Origin: Planctomycetota bacterium
GTDB taxonomy: Bacteria; Planctomycetota; UBA8742; SKZP01; JAIOTL01
Length of the DNA: 6,764 nt
NCBI GenBank assembly: GCA_021106775.1
Contig: JAIOTL010000086.1
Location: 1-6,764 of the forward strand
Direction of reading: 5' to 3'
Below are positions 1 to 5,586 of the stretch, in pieces (within the stretch, counting starts at the first letter, position 1; each line of letters starts with the position of its first letter). The position numbers and the translations under genes were made by a program. A model generated the notes under the pieces. That model worked only from the letters and a program-made list of their open reading frames with translations. It was not told where the DNA came from and made no database searches.

Positions 1-417
1 ATACTTTATCTGGCAGTTGCCGGTCTGCTTAACGTGCTTGCCTACATTCACGCGATTTCAGGCATTATTTCACCAGGGAAGAAGCATAAAAAAACGGATG
101 AGAATACGATTGTTGAAGAATCAACAATTCTTGGCAATCTGAAATCAATGAAAGCAGTGCTGATTTATCTGGGGTGTTTTGCGGTTGTGATTACGAGTAT
201 GATTATTTTTATCAAAAGCCTTCTTATAAACTCATATATTGGACATTTCTTCATAATCTGTGCGGTTGTAAGCATTGTAACAGCATCTTTACGCAAGGAT
301 AAACCTTTGGAGACAGGGTTTGAGATTGTACATTCGTTTCTCATACTCTCGGCAGGGATAATAATTTTCGCATTTTTCCTGTATTTCCTACAACAGCCTG
401 AACTGATTTTCGGATAA
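1..417 (+). CDS. C-terminal part of an unidentified polytopic membrane protein (5' end outside window)
   Basis: The reading frame is open from base 1 and ends at TAA 415-417. A GTG at 34 lies inside a hydrophobic helix that begins upstream, so it is probably an internal valine and the gene very likely starts before the window. The visible 138 residues contain about four hydrophobic segments: the first 23 residues (ending in AYIHAISGII), a segment after a charged loop (GKKHKKTDEN...), then one around FFIICAVVSIV, and a last one near the C terminus (FLILSAGIIIFAFFLYFL). The protein ends shortly after this last helix. The family is not recognised. The first helix, followed by a short basic loop, faintly recalls the end of the CDP-alcohol phosphatidyltransferase core (a pattern like LxNxxAxxR), but the diagnostic DGxxAR motif would lie upstream, so this is only a guess. 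The gene converges on the RNase Y gene with 27 bp between the stops and no clear terminator. Confidence 0.7.
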   Translation: MLYLAVAGLLNVLAYIHAISGIISPGKKHKKTDENTIVEESTILGNLKSMKAVLIYLGCFAVVITSMIIFIKSLLINSYIGHFFIICAVVSIVTASLRKDKPLETGFEIVHSFLILSAGIIIFAFFLYFLQQPELIFG

Positions 418-444
418 CTACAAAGTTAAATCAATAACCGGTAT

Positions 445-2070
445 TTACCGTGCAACTTCGACGATTCTGGTCTCACGAATGAGCGTAACTCTGATTTCAC
501 CTGGATAAGTAAGTTCTTCCTCGATTTGCTTCGCAATTTTACGAGAAATGATAATTGCCATATCGTCTGTAACGTTTCCAGGGTCAACGACAACTCGCAG
601 CTCGCGTCCTGCCTGTATCGCATATGCATTTTCGACACCATCGAACCCAAGCGCAACTTCCTCAAGCCTTTCAAGGCGTTTGATGTATCTGTCCCATGTT
701 TCGCGTCTTGCTCCAGGTCTGGCAGCGGAAATTGCATCGGCAGCAGCAGTTATCACAGAATAAATATATTTTGCATTTTGTGTTGCATGATGCTTCAAAA
801 CAGATTCCACTACCTCAGGTGCTTCACGATAACGCTTTGCCACATCCGCACCAAGTTCGGGATGTCCGCCTTCCTGTTCCTGGTCAAGCGCCTTGCCAAT
901 ATCGTGCAGCAATCCGCATCGTTTCGCAAGTTTTACGTCCAGCCCAAGTTCACCGGCAATCATACCTGAGATGTGGGAAACTTCAATTGAATGCAGCAGA
1001 ACATTCTGTCCGTATGAGGTTCTGTACATTAATCGACCGAGTAAAAGCTGAATCTGCGGATGTATTCCGTGAACACTGGTTTCGAACATCACGTTTTTGC
1101 CACGCTCAGCAATTTCTTTCTCAATTTCTTTTCGTGTCATGCGCACAACTTCTTCGATGCGCGAAGGGTGAATGCGACCATCGAAAATCAGTTTTTCCAT
1201 TGCTTTTCTGGCAATTTCCCGTCTAACCGAATCAAATGCCGAAACAACAACAATACCAGGAGTATCATCAACGATGACGTCAACGCCGGTAACCTTCTCG
1301 AAAGTCCGAATGTTTCTGCCGTCCCGTCCGATTATTCTACCCTTCATATCATCCTGAGGTAGATCAATGGTCGATGTTGTACTTTCGGTGGTCTGCTCGG
1401 TTGCAAGTCTTTGCAAACTTGTGAATAACAGCTCTTTCGTGAGTTTCTCATGATTTTCACGCACACGCTCTTGCATCCGAGTTATCAAATGTGCTTCCTC
1501 ATCGCGCATTTCGTCTCGAATCTGATTTAGCACGATTACTTTCGCTTCCTCTTCGTCGAGTTTGCTAATTTCCATGATTTTTTTGGTTTGCTCTTCAATC
1601 AGGCTGTTAAGTTCATCTTTTTTCTGGGTAAGATTTCTTTCTTTATCGTCAAAAGATTGTTCACGCCTTTCAAGGTTCTTTTCCTTCTGCTCGACTAAAT
1701 CCGTCTTACGGTCGAGAGAATCCTCGCGTTTTGTGAGTCTTCTTTCCCATTCCTTCATTTCTCCGCGCGATTCCTGTAAATCTTTCTCAAAATCTTCGCG
1801 TTTGCTGAGAATTTCTTCCTTGATAGAAACCTGAGCTTCTTGTTTTAAAAGCTGAGCATCTCTCTTCGCTTCCTCTTTAATTCGATGAGACTCTGAAACT
1901 GCTGATTTTCTGAGAGTTTTATTGAGAATTATGTGTATCACGCTGGCAATTATTGCTCCTACAACGCCAATAGAAATAAGCAAAACTATCTCTTTGGCGG
2001 TAAGCCCAGAGAAAAAACTCTCTGTTTCTGCTGCTAGTATTTGCGTCTGAAGTATATACAATTCAAACAT
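445..2070 (-). CDS. rny: Ribonuclease Y (membrane-anchored endoribonuclease that initiates mRNA decay)
   Basis: The product is 541 residues and matches RNase Y along its length (Bacillus subtilis form about 520). Order: a short N-terminal stretch, one transmembrane helix (about residues 25-49, [20 protein letters not shown]), a long charged coiled coil (about 54-197), a KH RNA-binding domain with [10 protein letters not shown] at 244-253, then an HD domain. The HD domain has LLHDIGK (catalytic H389-D390), an upstream histidine (H360) and [14 protein letters not shown] (D445). The C terminus [14 protein letters not shown] is typical of the family. It cleaves RNA endonucleolytically at the inner membrane face. 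Start choice: a frame-open GTG exists at 2094, but an AAAGGAG ribosome-binding site (2080-2086) lies inside that extension, 9 nt before the ATG at 2070, so ATG is preferred. About 24 residues precede the membrane helix, more than in many homologues. The gene is monocistronic as far as seen, with a long upstream gap. Confidence 0.97.
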   Translation of the reverse strand: MFELYILQTQILAAETESFFSGLTAKEIVLLISIGVVGAIIASVIHIILNKTLRKSAVSESHRIKEEAKRDAQLLKQEAQVSIKEEILSKREDFEKDLQESRGEMKEWERRLTKREDSLDRKTDLVEQKEKNLERREQSFDDKERNLTQKKDELNSLIEEQTKKIMEISKLDEEEAKVIVLNQIRDEMRDEEAHLITRMQERVRENHEKLTKELLFTSLQRLATEQTTESTTSTIDLPQDDMKGRIIGRDGRNIRTFEKVTGVDVIVDDTPGIVVVSAFDSVRREIARKAMEKLIFDGRIHPSRIEEVVRMTRKEIEKEIAERGKNVMFETSVHGIHPQIQLLLGRLMYRTSYGQNVLLHSIEVSHISGMIAGELGLDVKLAKRCGLLHDIGKALDQEQEGGHPELGADVAKRYREAPEVVESVLKHHATQNAKYIYSVITAAADAISAARPGARRETWDRYIKRLERLEEVALGFDGVENAYAIQAGRELRVVVDPGNVTDDMAIIISRKIAKQIEEELTYPGEIRVTLIRETRIVEVAR

Positions 2071-2079
2071 TTTGTGGAA

Positions 2080-2086
2080 CTCCTTT
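2080..2086 (-). promoter_or_regulatory. Ribosome-binding site of rny
   Basis: Read on the minus strand this is AAAGGAG, 9 nt before the ATG at 2070. It is the strongest Shine-Dalgarno match in the window. It would be coding sequence if the upstream GTG (2094) were used, so it decides the start in favour of ATG. Confidence 0.8.
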
Positions 2087-2729
2087 CTGTTCACCTACAT
2101 AAACTCTGAATAATGTGCAAATAGCACACATCCAAAAGGAGTCCATTGATTCTGCAAAGAAATCGACTGGAACGTCAATGTCGAAAATCTTAAATATCTA
2201 CAGCATTTTTGAAGTTATGTATTCTTTCGTCACAAATGCCGTAAATTTTTACACCTTAGATGCTTTTCTTTACAACATGGTCAATAGGTTTACAATTTTG
2301 CTGACCTACCGGTCTTTCAATTCCTATCATCAATGTAGTTAAAAAAAGTCAAAAAGTTTGCACTTAACTTTATGCTTTAACTTTGCAACATTATTGCTGC
2401 CAAGCAAATGCAATTTAATACGCAGAATTTATGGACTCAGGCATGTCCAGTTGTTTTGAATCAGCGAAGATAAATAAAAAACACCAATTCTCAAAAACGG
2501 GCAAAACCTGCTAAATGTAATATTATACGATAAATTCAAACCGTCAATAAATTTGTGTAGGTTGAATAAAGATTTAACGATTTTTAATTTTTTGTTAGGG
2601 AATTATGAAAACTAATTTGTTTTATTTCGATTCAACTTTCACGAAAACTCTCGATCAGGCTTGTAAACATGCTTTTTCTTTGCGCCACAGTTTGATGAAA
2701 CCCAAATATGTCGTTTTTGCAGAGAAAAA
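2087..2729. other. Long intergenic region upstream of rny; no convincing gene
   Basis: About 640 AT-rich bases lie between the rny ribosome-binding site and the REP-like pair. What can be seen: a small hairpin just upstream of the rny ribosome-binding site (TGTGC 2114-2118 with GCACA 2124-2128); a direct repeat TTAACTTT at 2364-2371 and 2377-2384 (13-nt period); a hairpin TGGAC 2432-2436 with GTCCA 2445-2449; a perfect TATAAT on the minus strand (2522-2527); and one marginal small ORF at 2605-2778. The frame open at 2115-2342 (+) lacks a ribosome-binding site at its start and looks like chance. The region could be a long regulatory leader of rny, could hide a small RNA, or could be decayed sequence. 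I recognised no known RNA family in it. Confidence 0.6.
2522..2547 (-). promoter_or_regulatory. Candidate sigma-70-type promoter reading toward rny
   Basis: On the minus strand there is a perfect -10 hexamer TATAAT (2522-2527) and an upstream TTGACG (2542-2547). The spacer is only 14 nt, shorter than the usual 16-18, and the region is AT-rich, so the match may be accidental. If real, transcription would start near 2515 and give rny a leader of roughly 445 nt, or produce a separate small RNA. Confidence 0.25.
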
Positions 2730-2778
2730 GGTAGGTCAGGCATCTTGTCTGACATGCACAGGAATATTGACAGGCTAG
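2605..2778 (+). CDS. Marginal small ORF, 57 residues, ending inside a REP-like repeat
   Basis: ATG at 2605 is preceded by AGGGAA (2597-2602), and the frame runs to TAG 2776-2778. Upstream, TTGAAT (2562-2567) and TAATTT (2585-2590) are 17 nt apart and could act as a weak promoter, though the leader would be under 10 nt. The first 42 residues (MKTNLFYFDSTFTKTLDQAC onward, then the stretch ending VVFAEKK) resemble nothing I recognise. The last 15 residues are simply the translation of the REP-like repeat, so the natural C terminus, if any, has been replaced or the ORF is fortuitous. No signal peptide or membrane helix is evident. It may be a remnant of a decayed gene. Confidence 0.2.
   Translation: MKTNLFYFDSTFTKTLDQACKHAFSLRHSLMKPKYVVFAEKKVGQASCLTCTGILTG
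2731..2753 (+). repeat. REP-like hairpin repeat, copy A
   Basis: GTAG head (2731-2734) followed directly by stem GTCAGGC (2735-2741), loop ATCTT, and stem GTCTGAC (2747-2753). The stem pairs over 7 bp with one G-T wobble. A GTAG or GGAG tetranucleotide followed by an imperfect palindrome is the known design of REP elements mobilised by REP-associated tyrosine transposases. The copies at 2769-2794 and 3755-3778 share the same plan. Confidence 0.75.
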
Positions 2779-2794
2779 GAAGCCTGTCCTAACC
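2769..2794 (-). repeat. REP-like hairpin repeat, copy B (inverted relative to A)
   Basis: Stem GACAGGCT (2769-2776) pairs perfectly with AGCCTGTC (2781-2788) around a 4-nt loop. Read on the minus strand it begins GGTTAG, the same head as the other copies with one extra T. It lies 15 nt from copy A in opposite orientation with the tails facing each other, an arrangement like a bacterial interspersed mosaic element. It begins 42 nt after the pseudouridine synthase stop codon. Confidence 0.75.
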
Positions 2795-2836
2795 AATACT
2801 AAAAAATTCTGTTACAGTGCAAAGTTGGAAATAACA

Positions 2837-3736
2837 CTATCCGATGAATTCAACATCATCGTCACTTGGTTTCTGTTGAGAATCTGGGATTTTTTTGTTT
2901 TTCTTGGGTTTTGAATCAAATTTCTTTGGTTTGGACGATTTTTTCTTACCTTTACGGGTTTTTGTGGTGTTTTTGGATAAATAATCCTTCAGCATACCAA
3001 TTTCAAAGTTTTTCAAACGTTTATGTTCGCCTCTATCAATTTCTGCGATACTCAGCGGACCAACTTTTGTTCTCGTGATTCTCGACACCGGATGACCAAG
3101 TTTTTTGAAGACCTCACGCAGATGCTCAGTGGGTTTGTTGTCGATGACAACTTCAATCACCGTATATTCTTTATGACGTTTTTTAACCTTTACCCGGTTT
3201 ATGCGCATTTTTCCGTCGCTGAGCCACACACCTTTCTCAAGCTGAATAACACTTTCCTTTTCGAATCTTCCCCGAACGTGAATTTGATACGTTTTGTCCA
3301 GCAGAAAACTTGGATGTGTCATCATGTTTACGAGTTCACCATCGTTGGTAATAACAAGTGCACCTTCACTTTTCCTATCAAGTCTGCCAACCGAGTTCAA
3401 AGATTTGTCAACAGGTAGAATCGACCAGATTGTATATTTCATATCATCGGGATTTATAGGTTTTGCGGTTTTCAGTCCTTCAGGCTTGTTGAAAAGGTAG
3501 TATTTATACTTGGGAAAATGTATTGGTTCACCATCAACACTTATTTCGTCCTGCGCAGGATTTGCCTTAATCCCGAAATCCAAAACCACTTCGCCGTTAA
3601 GAGAAACCCGACCTTCAGCAATCATTTTCTCGGCTTCTCGTCTTGACGCAACGCCAGCACGAGACATGATGCGCTGAAGTCTCATGTCATCTTCTCTGTA
3701 ATCCTTATCCACCGGTGATTTTTTTCTTTTCTTCAT
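2837..3736 (-). CDS. rRNA pseudouridine synthase, RsuA/RluB family
   Basis: The product is 299 residues. It isomerises a specific uridine in rRNA to pseudouridine; whether the target is 16S (RsuA type) or 23S (RluB/RluF type) cannot be told. An N-terminal S4 RNA-binding domain spans about residues 18-65 (RLQRIMSRAGVASRREAEKM). The catalytic domain has FNKPEGL (82-88), the active-site motif GRLD with catalytic D120, followed by SEGALVITNDGEL, and LDKTYQIHV. Near the end the usual NRQ(V/I)RRM motif reads TEHLREV (203-209), so only one of the paired arginines is kept. VGPLSIAEIDRGEHKRL follows as expected. The last 50 residues are a lysine-rich, low-complexity tail. ATG 3736 lacks a good ribosome-binding site; the internal ATG at codon 18, where the S4 domain begins, is an alternative. 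The gene appears monocistronic and has REP-like repeats on both sides. Confidence 0.93.
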   Translation of the reverse strand: MKKRKKSPVDKDYREDDMRLQRIMSRAGVASRREAEKMIAEGRVSLNGEVVLDFGIKANPAQDEISVDGEPIHFPKYKYYLFNKPEGLKTAKPINPDDMKYTIWSILPVDKSLNSVGRLDRKSEGALVITNDGELVNMMTHPSFLLDKTYQIHVRGRFEKESVIQLEKGVWLSDGKMRINRVKVKKRHKEYTVIEVVIDNKPTEHLREVFKKLGHPVSRITRTKVGPLSIAEIDRGEHKRLKNFEIGMLKDYLSKNTTKTRKGKKKSSKPKKFDSKPKKNKKIPDSQQKPSDDDVEFIG

Positions 3737-3754
3737 CTACATACTTTCTGCTTG

Positions 3755-3778
3755 GTAGGACAGACATCCTTGCCTGTC
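3755..3778 (+). repeat. REP-like hairpin repeat, copy C
   Basis: GTAG head (3755-3758), stem GACAGAC (3759-3765), loop ATCCTT, stem GCCTGTC (3772-3778), one A-C mismatch in 7 bp. It matches copy B (reverse-complemented) and copy A closely. It lies only 18 nt before the ATG of the pseudouridine synthase on the opposite strand, so it would fold in that gene's 5' leader. Confidence 0.75.
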
Positions 3779-3817
3779 AACGCTGTTCTTTTCGCTCAAA
3801 AACCGAATTATTTTTTC

Positions 3818-3825
3818 ATTATAAT
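3818..3825. promoter_or_regulatory. Shared candidate -10 region between the divergent genes
   Basis: The palindrome ATTATAAT contains a perfect TATAAT on the plus strand (3820-3825) and on the minus strand (3818-3823). Each is at a sensible distance from the gene it faces: about 140 nt to lspA (ATG 3964) and about 80 nt to the pseudouridine synthase (ATG 3736). No good -35 hexamer is seen at 17 nt on either side, so this is weak evidence from composition and location. Confidence 0.25.
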
Positions 3826-3847
3826 TAAAAACTTCGTTTTTTTACGG

Positions 3848-3875
3848 TTTTTTTCGCGGAAGCTGCGGAAAAAAA
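3848..3875. other. T7-hairpin-A7 inverted repeat in the lspA upstream region
   Basis: Seven T (3848-3854) then CGCGG, loop AAG (3860-3862), CTGCGG, then seven A (3869-3875). About 12 pairs form, with one bulged G and one G-T wobble. The T tract is 5' and the A tract 3', the reverse of an intrinsic terminator, so it is not one on either strand. It could be a leader hairpin for lspA or a protein-binding palindrome. Confidence 0.5.
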
Positions 3876-3963
3876 TTTCTTTTTCCTTCGCTTTCTCTAC
3901 ACTCGAGTTATTGACATGATAAGATACTCGTTAATTTTTAAAACAGAATTCCGCGAGAGCTAC

Positions 3964-5538
3964 ATGAAATTTGCAATTAAATTTGTCGCAAAATATAGAA
4001 TCCTGGTTATAGTTTTACTTATTGGTTTGTCGCTTGATTTATTCACAAAATGGTACGTTTTTAGTGATATACTTGGGATAACGTCTGATGATATTGATAC
4101 TGCGGTTGCTGAGGCGGAAAAAGCCCAAGCTGATAACCAGAAAGATGAAATTTCCTTTGAGCCTAACAGATATCTCGAAATGAAACGTGTTGAGCTTGTA
4201 AAGGATCATGTATTTTTCTCATCAGTACTGAATCCTGGGGCATTTAGCGGGATTCTGGGTGGAAATAGACCTGTTCTCATAGGATTGTCGATATTTGCAG
4301 TTATCGTACTGCTCTGGATATTCTTTCATGCAACCAAAATAACATATATTACACAATTTCTCGGTGGCATCATCTTAGCGGGTGCGCTTGGGAATTTCTA
4401 TGACAGGGTTGTGTTCAAGGTCGTTAGAGATTTTGTAGATTGTAGGATTCCTGATCTTCCTGAAATCCGGTTTTTCAATCCCTGGAATACCTTCAACCTT
4501 GCAGATGCATTTATTTCTGTTGGAGTATTGACCTTAACTTTCATGCTTCTTTTTACAAAAACAGAAAAAGATAAAAAACTTACGCAAGAAGATGACGATT
4601 CTTTAGAGAAACTGAGCGGTATTACACCGACGGATGCTGATTATTACATCGTTTTTCGTGATATTTTGGATATCAATACTCTCAAAATTACTTCTGAACT
4701 TGCGCAAATAACGAACTTACCTCAATTTGATATCAAGCGTTTATGCAGGAAACAAAAAGGATTTATTGACAAAACTTTTAATCGAAATTCGGCAGAAGAA
4801 ATTTCCGAGTTTTTGCGCAAGACAATTACTGATGTTGAAATTGTACACATTGATAAATTTCCAAAACTCTCTCGATACAAAGAAATCTTCAATGTTGAGG
4901 GGCTTACTGAAGGACTAATGATTGATAAGCATAAATCTTTGGGGCTAAAACCAATCCCATGGGAAGATGTTCTTTACCTTGATCTCGCCATTGTTGCTGG
5001 CAAGAAAGACCCGGTTATTTCATTAATCAACGATACAATCGAGCGTACACAGATTCTACAATTGAAAGATTTGTCTCGTGAGGAGAAAAGCAAGGTTTTA
5101 ATCAATATTCTAAAAGATGTCGATAAAATCTCGCTTTGGAGTGAATTTCTCAGAGAACAAATGGACATCATGAACGCTGAGGAGCTGAAGGAACAAAAAA
5201 ACAATCTCCCTGTTGTCATTATCAATATCTTCTGCAAAAATGGAATTCGACTGCGAATGAGCTCGAATCTTCTGATTCCATCGAATCTTAAGCAGTCTCG
5301 AACGCCGAATCCTATTGTAAATGCACAGATAATACTCGATCAGTTGATGCAGTATTTTAGGGCAGACAAAATCAGTGAAAGCACGCTTGCATTTTTGAAT
5401 AAGCGGACAAATGAAGGTGGGAAAAGCGTATTTCAAACCCAAATTATTGAGAATATGGTTTTTGAAACTGAGCAGGATTACGAGAATTATCTACGCTGGC
5501 TCGTTAATACAAAAGAAAAAGAGCTTGTGAACATGTAA
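3964..5538 (+). CDS. lspA: Signal peptidase II (prolipoprotein signal peptidase) with a ~325-residue C-terminal extension
   Basis: LspA is an inner-membrane aspartyl protease that removes signal peptides from lipoproteins after lipid attachment. Residues here count from ATG 3964 (524 aa; the family is usually about 160). TM1 ends in LDLFTK (D25, K29). Motif NPGAFSGIL starts at N90, and TM2 is about 102-122. GGIILAGALGNFYDR (134-148) is followed by RDFVD with catalytic D156. NTFNLADAF holds catalytic D181, and TM4 ends near 198. Two insertions are present: about 35 extra residues between TM1 and N90, and about 6 between the catalytic aspartates. After a charged linker a soluble region runs from about 226 to 524. 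Its first part (227-297) recalls the L7/L12 C-terminal fold; the rest, with IPWEDV (331-336) and IRLRMSSNLLI, is unrecognised. ATG 3916 is also in frame (540 aa), but the 3964 start gives a normal LspA N terminus and has GAGAG 4 nt upstream. Confidence 0.92.
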   Translation: MKFAIKFVAKYRILVIVLLIGLSLDLFTKWYVFSDILGITSDDIDTAVAEAEKAQADNQKDEISFEPNRYLEMKRVELVKDHVFFSSVLNPGAFSGILGGNRPVLIGLSIFAVIVLLWIFFHATKITYITQFLGGIILAGALGNFYDRVVFKVVRDFVDCRIPDLPEIRFFNPWNTFNLADAFISVGVLTLTFMLLFTKTEKDKKLTQEDDDSLEKLSGITPTDADYYIVFRDILDINTLKITSELAQITNLPQFDIKRLCRKQKGFIDKTFNRNSAEEISEFLRKTITDVEIVHIDKFPKLSRYKEIFNVEGLTEGLMIDKHKSLGLKPIPWEDVLYLDLAIVAGKKDPVISLINDTIERTQILQLKDLSREEKSKVLINILKDVDKISLWSEFLREQMDIMNAEELKEQKNNLPVVIINIFCKNGIRLRMSSNLLIPSNLKQSRTPNPIVNAQIILDQLMQYFRADKISESTLAFLNKRTNEGGKSVFQTQIIENMVFETEQDYENYLRWLVNTKEKELVNM

Positions 5539-5550
5539 TAGTTTACATGT
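5531..5550 (+). terminator. Perfect 8-bp hairpin spanning the lspA stop codon
   Basis: ACATGTAA (5531-5538, including the TAA stop) pairs with TTACATGT (5543-5550) around TAGT. The stem is AT-rich and is not followed by a T run, so it is a weak candidate for termination or mRNA 3' protection. It lies in the 48-bp gap between the two converging genes. Confidence 0.3.
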
Positions 5551-5586
5551 CATCAATACAACCACCACATTTTGCATAATTTAATG

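Larger units (their letters stand above)
2731..2794 (-). terminator. REP pair as possible 3' processing or termination element of the pseudouridine synthase mRNA
   Basis: The pair sits 42-106 nt beyond the stop codon of the minus-strand gene. On the transcript, copy B folds first, then copy A (GTCAGAC/GCCTGAC). Copy A is followed after a few bases by a run of five T (minus strand, near 2725-2729). This is a plausible but imperfect intrinsic terminator or 3' stabilising structure. The inference rests on position and folding only. Confidence 0.35.

Noticed and set aside
526..1362. Several frames of 100-176 codons on the plus strand antisense to rny
   Set aside because: They overlap a full-length, highly conserved RNase Y frame and show cysteine- and serine-rich translations typical of antisense shadows.
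2115..2342. 75-codon plus-strand frame in the rny upstream region
   Set aside because: No ribosome-binding site at the first codon, composition typical of AT-rich noncoding DNA, and no recognisable protein features. The nearby AAAAGGAG (2134-2141) lies inside the frame and leads only to a 16-codon frame starting with TTG.
2432..2449. Hairpin TGGAC/GTCCA with AGGCATG in between, considered as a fourth, decayed REP copy
   Set aside because: The loop shares only a few bases with the REP stem and the GTAG head is absent; a 5-bp stem of this kind is expected by chance.
2341..2520. 6S RNA or similar structured RNA on the minus strand between the distant TATAAT and the T7 run
   Set aside because: The length would fit, but I could not pair the 5' and 3' ends into a closing stem or find a recognisable conserved core; it is left as a question for covariance search.
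3848..3875. T7-hairpin-A7 as an intrinsic terminator
   Set aside because: The order of tracts is reversed (T before, A after the stem), so neither strand would give a stem followed by a U run.
3911..3937. TTGACA (3911-3916) with TAATTT (3932-3937) as an lspA promoter
   Set aside because: The -35 match is perfect but the spacer is 15 nt and the -10 is poor. It would be consistent with the ATG at 3964 but is too weak to list as a feature.
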